The notes below the pieces were generated by a model. The model saw nothing but the letters and a program-made list of their open reading frames with translations. It ran no database searches and was not told the DNA's origin. Below, one piece after another: positions 29,532 to 39,977 of a stretch of 64,000 bases of DNA; position 1 is the stretch's first letter; each line of letters starts with the position of its first letter. Both the position numbers and the translations under genes were made by a program. The DNA comes from Aliivibrio wodanis. GTDB lineage: Bacteria > Pseudomonadota > Gammaproteobacteria > Enterobacterales > Vibrionaceae. The stretch spans positions 1,922,001 to 1,986,000 of the forward strand of contig LN554846.1 of assembly GCA_000953695.1 (NCBI GenBank), given 5' to 3'.

Positions 29532-30434
29532 TTATCTGTCTTTTGGATCCAGCGCATCACGTAAACCATCACCTACATAGTTAAAGCAGAATAAGGTAAC
29601 AACCATAAATAAAGCGGGGAAAGTTAACTGCCAAATCGCAACTTCCATTGTTTGAGCGCCTTCTTGAAGCAAAGCACCCCAACTGGTCATTGGCTCTTGA
29701 ACACCAAGACCTAGGAAAGATAGGAAAGATTCCGTTAAGATCATACTTGGAATGAGTAGTGTAGAGTAAACTGCAACAATACCTAATACGTTTGGAACGA
29801 TATGGCGAGTGATGATACCCCACTTGCTCACACCACAAACGTGGGCTGCTTCGATAAATTCTTTACTACGTAGACTTAGTGTTTGTCCACGTACAATACG
29901 AGCCATATCTAGCCAAGCAATCGCTCCGATAGCGACGAAGATAAGTACAATATTACGGCCAAAGAAAGTCACTAGTACAATTACTAGGAACATAAATGGA
30001 ACCGCATAAAGGATCTCAATAAAACGCATCATTATTCTGTCAACTTTGCCGCCAACAAAACCTGATGTTGCACCATAAAGTGTACCAATAAGTACCGCAA
30101 CTAATGCGCCTAAGATACCTACCATTAATGAGATACGGCCACCAACAAGAGTACGAACAAATAAGTCACGACCTAAGCTATCCGTACCGAAAAGGTGAGC
30201 AGCACTTGGTGCCTCATGCAATGCATACCAATCCGTATCATCATAAGCATACTGACTGAACATTGGTAAAAAGATAACAGCTAATGTCATTACCGTAAGT
30301 ACACAAAGGCTGATCATTGCTGCTTTGTTTCTCATGAAACGTAGGCGAGCATCCTGCCATAAACTACGACCTTCGATCTCAAGATTTTCTGAGAAAGCTT
30401 CGATCGCTTCTAAATTTTCTTTTTTAGTTAACAT
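29532..30434 (-). CDS. oppC: Oligopeptide ABC transporter permease OppC
   Basis: A 300-residue inner-membrane protein with an N-terminal cytoplasmic segment, six predicted helices, a periplasmic FGTDSLGRDLFVR motif and the coupling loop EFIEAAHVCGVSKWGIITRHIVPN. These are hallmarks of the DppC/OppC family. It forms the channel with OppB. It lies 14 bases after oppB. Confidence 0.95.
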   Translation of the reverse strand: MLTKKENLEAIEAFSENLEIEGRSLWQDARLRFMRNKAAMISLCVLTVMTLAVIFLPMFSQYAYDDTDWYALHEAPSAAHLFGTDSLGRDLFVRTLVGGRISLMVGILGALVAVLIGTLYGATSGFVGGKVDRIMMRFIEILYAVPFMFLVIVLVTFFGRNIVLIFVAIGAIAWLDMARIVRGQTLSLRSKEFIEAAHVCGVSKWGIITRHIVPNVLGIVAVYSTLLIPSMILTESFLSFLGLGVQEPMTSWGALLQEGAQTMEVAIWQLTFPALFMVVTLFCFNYVGDGLRDALDPKDR

Positions 30435-30448
30435 ACGTCCGTCCCCTA

Positions 30449-31369
30449 TTAAAAACGAATTTTCGGGTCAATTACAGCTAGTAATACATCAACAATTGCG
30501 TTGAATAAGATAAATAGGAAACCAATTAAAATGGTAACTCCCATTACTAACGAATAATCGCGGTTGAAAGCTGCGTTTACGAATAGCTTACCAATGCCAG
30601 GCAAACCAAAAATAGTTTCGATAACAACAGAACCGGTGATAATACCTACGAATGCAGGACCCATATAAGAAACAACAGGCAGCATTGCTGGTTTTAACGC
30701 ATGTTTTAGAACGATGTAGCGGTAGCTCAAGCCTTTTGCACGAGCAGTACGGATGAAGTTACTGTTAAGAGTTTCAATCATGCTACCACGAGTAATACGA
30801 GCAAAGGTTGCAACGTAAAGGAATGACATACCCAAGATTGGTAAGAACATGTATTTGAATGAACCATCATGCCAGCCACCTGCGGGAAACCAACCAAGTT
30901 CAATGGAGAATAAATAAATAAGGGCTGGTGCCAACACAAAGGATGGCATTACCACCCCAACCATGGCGGTGGACATGATACTGTAGTCGAGCCAGGTGTT
31001 TTGCCTCAAGGCGGCTAACGTACCAATCGATACCCCAAGTACAACGGTAAAGATAAAGGCAAAGAAACCTACTTTTGCAGAAACAGGCAGTGCCGCTTCA
31101 ACAAGTTCGTTAACCGTGTAATCTTGGTATTTAAATGAAGGACCAAAATCACCTTGTAGAATATTACCAAGGTAAGTGGTGTATTGCTCAAATACAGGCT
31201 TGTCTAAACCGTATTTTGCATTGATGTTCGCCATTACTTCTGGTGGAAGTGGGCGTTCTGTAGAGAATGGGTTACCAGGTGCAAATCTCATTAAGAAAAA
31301 AGAGATTGTGATCAATACCAACATAGTTGGAATCGCTTCAAGTATCCGTTTGATAATGAATTGAAACAT
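30449..31369 (-). CDS. oppB: Oligopeptide ABC transporter permease OppB
   Basis: A 306-residue inner-membrane permease with N-terminal FIIKRILEAIPTMLVLITISF, a typical OppB first helix, the periplasmic RFAPGNPF segment and the coupling loop NFIRTARAKGLSYRYIVLKHAL. It follows oppA after a 105-base gap with a strong hairpin, which usually leaves oppA mRNA in excess over the membrane genes. Confidence 0.95.
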   Translation of the reverse strand: MFQFIIKRILEAIPTMLVLITISFFLMRFAPGNPFSTERPLPPEVMANINAKYGLDKPVFEQYTTYLGNILQGDFGPSFKYQDYTVNELVEAALPVSAKVGFFAFIFTVVLGVSIGTLAALRQNTWLDYSIMSTAMVGVVMPSFVLAPALIYLFSIELGWFPAGGWHDGSFKYMFLPILGMSFLYVATFARITRGSMIETLNSNFIRTARAKGLSYRYIVLKHALKPAMLPVVSYMGPAFVGIITGSVVIETIFGLPGIGKLFVNAAFNRDYSLVMGVTILIGFLFILFNAIVDVLLAVIDPKIRF

Positions 31370-31416
31370 AATTCACTCTTCCAGTCTGTGACAAAAAATA
31401 AAATAAAGATAGATCT

Positions 31417-31448
31417 AGCCACTACACGCTATCCTGCGTGCAGTGGCT
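31417..31448. other. Intercistronic hairpin between oppA and oppB
   Basis: AGCCACT/AGTGGCT and CACGC/GCGTG stack around one mismatch, with loop TATCCT. The following T run is on the plus strand, so it is not a classical terminator for the minus-strand operon. In this position it more likely protects the 3' end of oppA mRNA, or stops stray plus-strand transcripts. Confidence 0.55.
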
Positions 31449-31474
31449 TTTTTTATAGTTTTAGTTACTAATAA

Positions 31475-33139
31475 TTACTTAGCTTTGATGTATAGGTCTT
31501 TCGAGTAGATTTTCTCTTCCGCATTTTGAGCAGGGAAGCCACCTACTTGTGGAGAAAGTAGACGCGAACGAACATACTGGTAGATAGGTGCGATAGGCAT
31601 ATCTTTCGCAAGAAGCTGTTCAGCTTGCATGTAGATAGCAGTACGCTCTTCTTCAGATGTTGATTTCAGTGCTTTCTCGATAAGTGCATCATATTCAGCG
31701 CTTAGGTAATGCTTACCACCTGTTGTATTCTTACTAACCATTAATGTTAGGAAAGAAGACGCTTCATTATAATCGCCACACCAACCAGCACGAGCAACTT
31801 CAAACTCACCTTGATCTTTAGAATCTAGGTAGGTTTTCCACTCTTGGTTTTCTAGAGAAACTTCTAGGCCAAGTGTCTTCTTCCACATAGAGCCTGCTGC
31901 AACAGCAATTTTCTTGTGGTTTTCAGAAGTATTGTATAGAAGCGTAAACTTAAGTGGATTTTCAGGACCAAAACCCGCTTCTGTTAGTAGACGTTTTGCT
32001 TCTGCATTACGCTCTTCTTGCGTCATTTTACCGTAAGCTGGAAGCTCAGGGTTAAAGCCTGCTGTGATTTCAGGTGTTAGGAAGTAAGCCGGTTTTTGAC
32101 CTTGACCTAAGATAGCACCAGATACGATATCACGATCGATTGCGTAAGAGATTGCTTTACGTACTCGAACATCATCAAACGGTTTCTTTTGAGTGTTAAA
32201 TGAGTAGTAATAAGTACATAAGCTGCCTTCAACAGATACTGACTCTGGGTGCTCTTTCTTTAGACGCTTAAAGTGCTCAGTAGGCAGTGTTGATGTAAAG
32301 CTGATTTCATCTGATAAGAAACGATTCATTTCAGCAACTGGGTTTTCGATTGGTAGGAACGTCACTTTATCAAGCTTAGTATTCGCATTATCCCAGTACT
32401 GTTCATTACGAACTAACTCTAGACGCTCATTCACAACCCAGCTATTTACAACAAATGCGCCGTTACCAACAAAGTTACCTGGTTTAGTCCATTTGTCGCC
32501 GAATTTCTCAACGGTTGCTTGATGTACAGGTTTCACAGTTGTGTGACCCATCATCATTACAAAGTATGGTACCGCTGTATCAAGTTGAATTTCTAGTGTG
32601 TGTGCGTCAACCGCTTTAACACCTAGCTCACTCTTGTCTTTTTTACCAGAAATAATGTCTTTTGCATTTACCATCTTAGTATATTCCATATACCAAGAAT
32701 ATGGCGATGCCGTTACTGGATCTACAGCACGTTGGAAGCTGTATACGAAATCATCCGCAGTCACAGGATCGCCATTTGACCACTTAGCGTCTTTACGCAA
32801 GTGGAAAATGAATTTTTTGTTGTCTGTTGTTTCCCAGCTTTCTGCGACACCAGGAATCGTATTGCCATCAGCATCTTGGTTTACAAGACCTTCGACTAAA
32901 TCACGAATTACATGAGACTCTGGCACACCTTGAGATTTGTGAGGGTCAAGAGTAGCAACTTCAGTACCATTCCCACGAGTCAATTCTTGAACATCGGCAT
33001 AAGTAGTTTCAGTTGATACTGCTTTTTCAGCAGGTTTTGTTTCTTTAACTGGTTGTTCTGCGGTTTTATCGCCACAGCCAGCTAGTGTTAGTGACAGGCC
33101 ACCAAGCAAGATTGCTTGTGTAATTTTATTCTTATACAT
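31475..33139 (-). CDS. oppA: Oligopeptide-binding protein OppA, predicted lipoprotein
   Basis: 554 residues of solute-binding family 5, with conserved starts such as ELTRGNGTEVATLDPHKSQG. The substrate is peptides of several residues. Unlike E. coli OppA, the N-terminus carries a lipobox LAGC (Cys22) after a hydrophobic stretch, followed by a Lys/Glu/Pro-rich linker. It therefore looks membrane-anchored rather than free in the periplasm. It is the first gene of oppABCDF. Family is firm; the lipid anchor is predicted from the motif. Confidence 0.93.
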   Translation of the reverse strand: MYKNKITQAILLGGLSLTLAGCGDKTAEQPVKETKPAEKAVSTETTYADVQELTRGNGTEVATLDPHKSQGVPESHVIRDLVEGLVNQDADGNTIPGVAESWETTDNKKFIFHLRKDAKWSNGDPVTADDFVYSFQRAVDPVTASPYSWYMEYTKMVNAKDIISGKKDKSELGVKAVDAHTLEIQLDTAVPYFVMMMGHTTVKPVHQATVEKFGDKWTKPGNFVGNGAFVVNSWVVNERLELVRNEQYWDNANTKLDKVTFLPIENPVAEMNRFLSDEISFTSTLPTEHFKRLKKEHPESVSVEGSLCTYYYSFNTQKKPFDDVRVRKAISYAIDRDIVSGAILGQGQKPAYFLTPEITAGFNPELPAYGKMTQEERNAEAKRLLTEAGFGPENPLKFTLLYNTSENHKKIAVAAGSMWKKTLGLEVSLENQEWKTYLDSKDQGEFEVARAGWCGDYNEASSFLTLMVSKNTTGGKHYLSAEYDALIEKALKSTSEEERTAIYMQAEQLLAKDMPIAPIYQYVRSRLLSPQVGGFPAQNAEEKIYSKDLYIKAK

Positions 33140-33752
33140 GCATTAACTCCAATACATTTTATTTAGCATCCATGACACTCTTCGGGCATAACGACTTGCC
33201 AATCATAAACCTTCTAAAAAACGTTAAATCCGTCTGAAAAAAGATAAATCCTTCGAAGAATTGTGGGCAAGATTAGCAACCATTGAAGTAATTTGCCACA
33301 TTTTTGTCACAAAACATGTGATAATTTTTAAAACTATCACGTTTTACAGCATAAGTGACCACATTATAGCCAGCGCCCATTCTTTACATACAAAAAACTA
33401 TGCGAATATAAAATTACAAATTATCACAACAAAAAACATTCAAAAAAAGAGGAAAGTAGTATCAAATGAAAATAATCAGAGTAATCAATATAAAACATAC
33501 CAACCAGAACAATTAATTTGAATCGTAAATAATTAGCAGCGTATACAGCTTTGTCGTGCAATACGAGAAAAGTGTATTTTAGAAGCACTCTTCATATTTT
33601 CTAAGCCGTTTCATTTATACATAACATTTATTTTAGTCTGCTGCCAAAGTTACTAGCCCCTCTGGAATTTTATAAATATTAGGCGAATATATAATAATGC
33701 TGAATATTTCAGCAGCAATCCATTTTGGGTTTATTTATCAAGGATGTTATTT
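33140..33752. other. Intergenic region between divergent oppA and chiA
   Basis: About 610 bases of AT-rich sequence holding the divergent promoters. TCACAAAACATGTGA (33308-33322) is a small inverted repeat, but its halves face opposite to a CRP site. No open frame with a convincing ribosome site and no clear RNA gene was seen. Confidence 0.5.
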
Positions 33753-36290
33753 ATGTTTAAAAAGAAACTGGGGTTTTGCTCCGCAGCAATCACTCTTGCC
33801 CTTTCTGCTCCAACTTATGCAGCTATACCTGGTCAAGCGATTATTTCTTGGATGGAAACTGATTTTGCTATCATTGAGGTTGATCAAGCTGCGACATCTT
33901 ATAAAAGTCTAGTTACAGTAAAAGAGTTCGCAGAAGTTCCTGTCACTTGGGATCGTTGGTCAGGCGAGCCAGCTGAAAAATGGCGCGTTTTATTAAATGA
34001 TGTTGTAGTTCATGAAGAAACAATATCTGCTACAGCATCTCAGAAAGCCTCTACCATCTTAGAAGTTCGCCAAGGCGGTCAATATGAAATGACTGTACAA
34101 TTATGTAATGGCTCAGGAACTTCTGAAGAGTGTTCAATAAGTGCAGCAAAATCTATTGTTGTAGCTGATACCGACGGCAGTCACTTAGATCCACTACCAA
34201 TGAATGTTGATCCAGCAAATGGCAATTACACAACTCCTGTCGGAATGGTTTCTGGTGCTTATTTTGTTGAATGGGGTGTATATGGTCGTAAATTTGCCGT
34301 TGATCAGATCCCTGCACAAAATTTAACTCACATTCTTTATGGCTTCGTTCCTATTTGTGGTCCAAACCCTTCTTTAGGCGAAATTGAAAATGGTAACAGT
34401 TTAGCTGCTCTTAATCGCGCTTGTGCTGGAACTCCAGATTATGAAGTGGTTATCCATGACCCGTGGGCAGCAATACAAATGCCACAACCTCAATCTGGTC
34501 ATGCTCACAGTACTCCTTATAAAGGCACTTATGGCCAAATGATGGCACTCAAACAACGCTATCCTGATCTAAAGATTGTTCCATCAATTGGCGGCTGGAC
34601 GTTATCTGACCCTTTCTATGACTTCGTTGATAAACCAAAACGAGACATTTTCGTTGCTTCTGTTAAGAAATTCCTTAAAACGTGGAAGTTTTATGATGGT
34701 GTAGATATTGATTGGGAGTTCCCTGGTGGTGACGGCGCAAGTGCAACAGGTGGTGATCCTGTTAATGATGGCCCTGCTTATGTTGCTTTGATGCAAGAAC
34801 TACGAGCGATGCTTGATGAATTAAGCGCTGAAACGGGAAAAACCTATGAGTTAACATCAGCAATAGGTGCTGGTTATGACAAAATTGAAGATGTTGACTA
34901 TGCAGCTGCGTCACAATACATGGATTATATTTTTGCTATGACATACGATTTCTTCGGCGGTTGGAATAACGTCGTTGGCCATCAAACTGCATTAAATTGT
35001 GGTTCACACATGTCTCAAGGTGAGTGTGATGGTACTGGTCTTGATGATAAAGGCGAACCTCGTAAAGGCCCTGCTTATACAATCACTAATGCGATTGACT
35101 TATTACTTGCTCAAGGTGTTGATGCTAAAAAACTCGTGGTTGGCGCTGCTATGTATGCGCGTGGTTGGACTGGTGTTACTCGTGAAAGTATGACTGACCC
35201 AACCAACCCAATGACAGGTGTTGGTAATGGTAAAGTTGCAGGTTCGTGGGAAGCTGGTGTTATCGATTATAAAGATGTAATAACTCGCTATGAGAATAAA
35301 GCAGGCGTTGAAGTGGGCTATGATGAAATAGCTCAAGCAGCTTATGCTTATGATCCAAGCAATGGTGACCTTGTTACTTACGATAATAAAAAATCAGTAT
35401 TAGCTAAAGGTGAATACGTTCGTTCATTGGGCTTAGGTGGTTTATTTGCATGGGAAATCGATGCAGATAATGGTGATATTCTTAATGCTATGCAAGAAGG
35501 TCTTGCTGGCGACGGTACAGTTACACCTCCTGCAAACAAAAAACCTGTTGCTAACGCTGGCGTAGATGTTTCAGTTATTGCGCCTACACCTGTACAACTT
35601 GACGCTTCATTATCATCCGACAGTGATGGCTCTATTGTTTCTTATGCATGGACACAAACTTCTGGACCGAGTGTTACATTAATTGGTGCAGATTCAGTCA
35701 ACTCAAGCTTTGCAACAGATACCTTTACTCAATCTGAAACGCTTCAATTCACACTAACCGTTACTGATAATAAAGGTGCTACAGCATCTGATTCAGTGGC
35801 TGTATCAGTCACAGTTGAAGGTACAGAACCTGTAAATACACCACCAGTAGCTGTCATTGTTGCTCCTACATCAGTAAATCAAGGAGATGTTGTTACACTG
35901 GATGCATCGACATCTACTGATGCTGACAATGACTCATTAACATTCTCATGGCTAATACCTACAGGTGTTGATGCTACTGTTATTGGCTCTCAAGTAACCT
36001 TTACAGCAGGATCTTATACTGTTGATACACCTTTCTCCTTCTCTGTAACTGCAAATGATGGTCAAGCATCAGATACTGCAAGTGTAACAGTTACTGTACT
36101 TAAAGATGCTGGAGAACCACCAGTAACTTGTGACAATACATGGGATGCTTCAACAGTTTACACTGGTGGTGACCAAGTTTCACAAGCAGGTAAAGTATGG
36201 GAAGCAAAATGGTGGACAAAAGGAGATACACCATCGAAATCTGGTGAATGGGGTGTATGGAAAGAAGTAGGTATTTCTACTTGTAATTAA
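33753..36290 (+). CDS. chiA: Secreted chitinase, GH18, with PKD-like and chitin-binding domains
   Basis: 845 residues from the ATG at 33753 (AAGG 9 bases upstream). It has a signal peptide ending APTYA, an N-terminal ChiN-type beta domain (about 24-130) and a GH18 catalytic barrel with the active motif DGVDIDWE, whose last Glu is the acid. PKD/cadherin-like modules follow (NKKPVANAGVDVSV... and NTPPVAVIVAPTSV...), then a C-terminal carbohydrate-binding module type 5/12 (WDASTVYTGGDQVSQAGKVW...). Size and layout match the Vibrio ChiA group. It degrades chitin outside the cell, a main carbon and nitrogen source for vibrios. Confidence 0.95.
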   Translation: MFKKKLGFCSAAITLALSAPTYAAIPGQAIISWMETDFAIIEVDQAATSYKSLVTVKEFAEVPVTWDRWSGEPAEKWRVLLNDVVVHEETISATASQKASTILEVRQGGQYEMTVQLCNGSGTSEECSISAAKSIVVADTDGSHLDPLPMNVDPANGNYTTPVGMVSGAYFVEWGVYGRKFAVDQIPAQNLTHILYGFVPICGPNPSLGEIENGNSLAALNRACAGTPDYEVVIHDPWAAIQMPQPQSGHAHSTPYKGTYGQMMALKQRYPDLKIVPSIGGWTLSDPFYDFVDKPKRDIFVASVKKFLKTWKFYDGVDIDWEFPGGDGASATGGDPVNDGPAYVALMQELRAMLDELSAETGKTYELTSAIGAGYDKIEDVDYAAASQYMDYIFAMTYDFFGGWNNVVGHQTALNCGSHMSQGECDGTGLDDKGEPRKGPAYTITNAIDLLLAQGVDAKKLVVGAAMYARGWTGVTRESMTDPTNPMTGVGNGKVAGSWEAGVIDYKDVITRYENKAGVEVGYDEIAQAAYAYDPSNGDLVTYDNKKSVLAKGEYVRSLGLGGLFAWEIDADNGDILNAMQEGLAGDGTVTPPANKKPVANAGVDVSVIAPTPVQLDASLSSDSDGSIVSYAWTQTSGPSVTLIGADSVNSSFATDTFTQSETLQFTLTVTDNKGATASDSVAVSVTVEGTEPVNTPPVAVIVAPTSVNQGDVVTLDASTSTDADNDSLTFSWLIPTGVDATVIGSQVTFTAGSYTVDTPFSFSVTANDGQASDTASVTVTVLKDAGEPPVTCDNTWDASTVYTGGDQVSQAGKVWEAKWWTKGDTPSKSGEWGVWKEVGISTCN

Positions 36291-36305
36291 TCCTCTTAAT
36301 TAACA

Positions 36306-36350
36306 ATAAAAAAGACCAAGTTCATTGATTAGGACTTGGTCTTTATTTTA
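36306..36350. terminator. Bidirectional terminator between chiA and tdk
   Basis: AAAGACCAAGT pairs with ACTTGGTCTTT, with A and T runs on both sides. The flanking genes converge. Confidence 0.85.
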
Positions 36351-36371
36351 TATGATCACTTTGTAGGTGAC

Positions 36372-36950
36372 TTACTTGCCTAGCGCTTCTTTATAGTGAA
36401 GACGACATACAGAAACATACAGTTCATTACCACCTATCGCAACCTGATCACCATCAGCAATAGCAACACCATGCTCGTCAGTACGAATAACCATATTCGC
36501 TTTACGACCACAATGACAGATGGTTTTTAGTTCAACCAACTTATCTGCCCATGATAATAAGTATTTACTGCCTTCAAACAACTCACCTAGGAAGTCTGTT
36601 CTTAAACCATAACATAATGCTGGAATATTTAATTTATCGACAACTTCTGTTAATTGATAAACTTGCTCTTTTGTTAAAAACTGACATTCATCAATCAATA
36701 CACAGTGCAATTTCTTTTTTTCATGAAGCGTTTTAATTGCTTCAAATAAATCCATGTCTTTATTGAATAAGTGTGCATCAGCATCTAAACCGATACGTGA
36801 ACTAACCTTCCCCACTCCGTAACGATCATCGATCGCTGCTGTAAAGATCGCAGGATTCATACCACGCTCTTGATAATTAAAAGATGATTGAAGAAGTGTT
36901 GTTGATTTACCCGCATTCATTGCTGAGTAATAAAAGTACATTTGAGCCAC
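36372..36950 (-). CDS. tdk: Thymidine kinase
   Basis: 192 residues of the type II (tetrameric) family. P-loop [12 protein letters not shown], the DECQF motif holding the catalytic base, [13 protein letters not shown] lasso region, and zinc-binding Cys in CHCGRKA and near the end. It phosphorylates thymidine and deoxyuridine in the pyrimidine salvage pathway. It is slightly shorter than E. coli Tdk (205). It stands downstream of cysS with a terminator between them. Confidence 0.96.
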   Translation of the reverse strand: MAQMYFYYSAMNAGKSTTLLQSSFNYQERGMNPAIFTAAIDDRYGVGKVSSRIGLDADAHLFNKDMDLFEAIKTLHEKKKLHCVLIDECQFLTKEQVYQLTEVVDKLNIPALCYGLRTDFLGELFEGSKYLLSWADKLVELKTICHCGRKANMVIRTDEHGVAIADGDQVAIGGNELYVSVCRLHYKEALGK

Positions 36951-36994
36951 AAATGTGTCCTCTATTAAAATTGAAAAAGTTATAAATTTGGCAA

Positions 36995-37024
36995 TAAAAA
37001 AGGCTGGAAAACCAGCCCCTTTTA
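36995..37024 (-). terminator. Terminator after cysS
   Basis: GGCTGG AAAA CCAGCC (37002-37017), with the T run on the minus strand. Confidence 0.8.
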
Positions 37025-37039
37025 TATAATTACTTAAGG

Positions 37040-38428
37040 TTACTTACGACGCCATGTCGTCCCTTCTGGTCCATCTTCTAAAACAATATTTAATGCTGCA
37101 ATCGCATCACGAGCAGCATCAGCAGCTGCCCAATCTTTTGCAGCACGAGCATCGTTACGTGCTTTAATTAATGCTTCAATTTCAGCAACTTCATCATCAC
37201 TGCCATTATCACCTTGTAAGAAAGCTTCAGGATCTTGTGATAATAAACCTAACACATCGGCTAACTCGCGCATTAATGCACCCAATTTAGAAGCAGCTTC
37301 TAAATTTTCTGTTTTTAGACGGTTCACTTCACGAGCCATTTCAAATAGTACTGAATAAGCTTCAGGTGTATTGAAATCATCATTCATTGCCGTAGAGAAG
37401 CGAGTCACAAACTCTCCACCACCAGCAGGGGTAACCGTAGAATCAAGTCCACGTAAAGAAGTATATAGACGTTCTAATGAAGCACGAGCTTGATTCAGGT
37501 TGTCTTCACTGTAATTTAATTGACTACGGTAATGACCAGACATTAAGAAGTAACGCACAGTTTCTGAATCGTAATGTTCTAATACATCACGGATAGTAAA
37601 AAAGTTTCCTAGTGACTTAGACATTTTTTCACGATCAACCATTACCATGCCACTATGCATCCAAGTATTTACGTACTTAGAGTCATGCGCACAGCATGAT
37701 TGAGCAATTTCATTTTCATGATGTGGGAACATAAGATCTGAGCCACCGCCATGGATATCAAAATGATTGCCTAAAATAGAAGAGTTCATCGCAGAACATT
37801 CGATATGCCAACCAGGACGACCAGGGCCCCATGGAGATTCCCAAGTTGGTTCACCCGGCTTAGACATTTTCCAAAGCACAAAATCCATACCGCTGCGTTT
37901 TACACTTGTTTCTTCAAGAGTAACACGAGAACCTGCTTGTAGTTGGTCAAGGTCTTGACGAGAAAGACGACCGTATTCATCAAATTTTTTCACTTCAAAC
38001 ATCACATCACCATTTGATGCAACATAAGCAAAACCACGTTCAATCAAACGTTCAACTAACTCAACAATTTCAGTGATGTATTCTGTTGCTCTTGGTTCAA
38101 CATCTGGGCGTTTCATATTTAATGCATCGAAATCTTTATGCATATCTGCAATTAGACGTTCTGTTAACTCATCACAGCTTTCACCATTCTCAGCAGCACG
38201 CTTAATAATTTTATCGTCAATATCTGTAATGTTACGAACAAAAGTAAGGTCGTAACCTAAAAAACGTAAATAACGAGAAATCACATCAAAAGAGACAAAC
38301 GTTCGACCATGACCAATGTGACACAAGTCGTAAATGGTAACCCCACACACATACATACCGATTTTTCCTTCGGTAATTGGTTTGAATTCTTCTTTTTGTC
38401 GTGTTAGTGAGTTATATATTTTCAACAT
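37040..38428 (-). CDS. cysS: Cysteinyl-tRNA synthetase
   Basis: 462 residues (E. coli 461). A class I synthetase with the HIGH-type motif HIGHGR after the zinc ligand Cys of YVCGVT, further zinc ligands in HIECSAM and HHENE, and the KMSKSLGN loop. It charges tRNA-Cys. It is divergent from ppiB with a short promoter region between them; the cysS-ppiB-lpxH neighbourhood is typical of Vibrionaceae. Confidence 0.98.
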   Translation of the reverse strand: MLKIYNSLTRQKEEFKPITEGKIGMYVCGVTIYDLCHIGHGRTFVSFDVISRYLRFLGYDLTFVRNITDIDDKIIKRAAENGESCDELTERLIADMHKDFDALNMKRPDVEPRATEYITEIVELVERLIERGFAYVASNGDVMFEVKKFDEYGRLSRQDLDQLQAGSRVTLEETSVKRSGMDFVLWKMSKPGEPTWESPWGPGRPGWHIECSAMNSSILGNHFDIHGGGSDLMFPHHENEIAQSCCAHDSKYVNTWMHSGMVMVDREKMSKSLGNFFTIRDVLEHYDSETVRYFLMSGHYRSQLNYSEDNLNQARASLERLYTSLRGLDSTVTPAGGGEFVTRFSTAMNDDFNTPEAYSVLFEMAREVNRLKTENLEAASKLGALMRELADVLGLLSQDPEAFLQGDNGSDDEVAEIEALIKARNDARAAKDWAAADAARDAIAALNIVLEDGPEGTTWRRK

Positions 38429-38575
38429 GCTCTTTTTTTACTCATTATTTGTTTAAAGGATATATAAAGGCTATTAAACCTATATTAAGTAATGATAGCA
38501 AGAAAATTCCCTGTAGATCCTCGTTAATCTTAGGTAAAATCAAATTCTATTTAATACAATTACAAAGGTAATTTC

Positions 38576-39073
38576 ATGATCATCCTTCATACCTCTTTTG
38601 GTGACATCACAGTTAAACTTCACGAAGACAAAGCACCAGCTACTTGTGCTAACTTCCTACAATACTGTCAAGAAGGTTTCTACGACAACACACTTTTTCA
38701 CCGTGTAATTGATGGCTTTATGGTTCAAGGCGGTGGCATGACTGCTGGTCTTGAAGAGAAAACAAGCCGTGCAACAATCAAGAATGAAGCAAACAATGGC
38801 CTAAGCAACAAAGTAGGTACATTAGCAATGGCTCGTACTATGGAACCGCATTCTGCAAGTTCTCAATTCTTCATCAATGTAAACGACAACAAATTCCTAG
38901 ATTTTAAATCTGAATCTATGGATGGTTGGGGTTACTGTGTATTTGCTGAAGTTGTTGAAGGCATGGACGTAGTAAACAAAATCAAAGCGGTTGCTACTGG
39001 TAATTACGGTTACGTACACCAAGATGTTCCAGTTGAAGAAGTATTCATCACTGGTACTACAATTACAGAGTAA
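38576..39073 (+). CDS. ppiB: Peptidyl-prolyl cis-trans isomerase B (cytoplasmic cyclophilin)
   Basis: 165 residues (E. coli PpiB is 164) with the cyclophilin active site [14 protein letters not shown] and QFFINVNDN. No signal peptide, so it is cytoplasmic. It catalyses proline isomerisation in protein folding. AAAGGTAATTTC precedes the ATG. lpxH follows 63 bases downstream and may be co-transcribed. Confidence 0.96.
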   Translation: MIILHTSFGDITVKLHEDKAPATCANFLQYCQEGFYDNTLFHRVIDGFMVQGGGMTAGLEEKTSRATIKNEANNGLSNKVGTLAMARTMEPHSASSQFFINVNDNKFLDFKSESMDGWGYCVFAEVVEGMDVVNKIKAVATGNYGYVHQDVPVEEVFITGTTITE

Positions 39074-39136
39074 CCTGTACTTTGCTAGCTCTAGAGAATA
39101 GAGCTAGCATTTTCATATTCTAACTAAAAGCATTCT

Positions 39137-39862
39137 ATGACTACTTTATTTATCTCAGATCTTCATCTTTCCCCTCTTCGACCTGATATTACTGATTGCT
39201 TCTTAGATTTTATGACCACCGAAGCGGTTCACGCTGAAAAACTGTATGTCTTAGGCGATCTCTTTGAGTTTTGGATCGGCGATGATGATAATTCACCATT
39301 TAATATTCTCATTAAAGACGCGTTTAAAGCCCTAACTCAGCAAGGTGTTGAATGTTACTTCACTCAAGGTAATCGTGATTTCCTATTAAACAAACGTTTC
39401 TGTAAAGAAACAGGGGTTCAACTTCTCGATGATCACACTGTTATTAATATTGATGGCGAGTCTGTATTAGTCATGCACGGTGATACCCTATGCATTGATG
39501 ATATTAAATATCAAGAGTTTCGCGCTAAAGTACATCAACCATGGCTGCAATGGGTATTCAATCGCATTCCCCTATTTATACGCCAGCGCATAGTTAAAAA
39601 TGTTCAAGATAAAATAAAAGCAAAGAAGCAACACAAAACATTGACTATAATGGATGTAACACAAAGTGAAGTAGAAAAAGTCATGTCAGAAAAAGGGGTA
39701 AAAAGACTAATCCACGGTCATACCCATCGCCCTGATGTTCATAGTTTTATTAACCATGATGAAAAAATGATCCGAATTGTACTTGGGGATTGGTACAAGC
39801 AAGGGTCTATACTTGAATATAAGAACAATAAATACACACTTCACAATAAAAGCTTTAAATAA
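39137..39862 (+). CDS. lpxH: UDP-2,3-diacylglucosamine diphosphatase
   Basis: 241 residues. A calcineurin-like metallophosphoesterase with all metal motifs: [27 protein letters not shown] and HGHTHRP. It cleaves UDP-2,3-diacylglucosamine to lipid X in lipid A biosynthesis at the inner face of the inner membrane. It sits between ppiB and the frameshifted EAL/HDOD gene, the usual vibrio order. Confidence 0.96.
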   Translation: MTTLFISDLHLSPLRPDITDCFLDFMTTEAVHAEKLYVLGDLFEFWIGDDDNSPFNILIKDAFKALTQQGVECYFTQGNRDFLLNKRFCKETGVQLLDDHTVINIDGESVLVMHGDTLCIDDIKYQEFRAKVHQPWLQWVFNRIPLFIRQRIVKNVQDKIKAKKQHKTLTIMDVTQSEVEKVMSEKGVKRLIHGHTHRPDVHSFINHDEKMIRIVLGDWYKQGSILEYKNNKYTLHNKSFK

Positions 39863-39977
39863 GTCACATTAACCTAAATCAGAGTGCTTTTACTTAGATG
39901 AGAAATATAGTTTTTTAACTATAAAACGTCTATCATAATAACAATTTCGATTCAATACGCTGTAGAGAATAGCTTTT

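Noticed and set aside
33308-33322. TCACAAAACATGTGA as a CRP site before chiA or oppA
   Set aside because: The half-sites are in reverse order relative to TGTGA-N6-TCACA, so it does not fit CRP binding.
33261-33521. Plus-strand 86-codon frame between oppA and chiA
   Set aside because: It has a poor start context, no ribosome site and a composition like translated AT-rich non-coding DNA.
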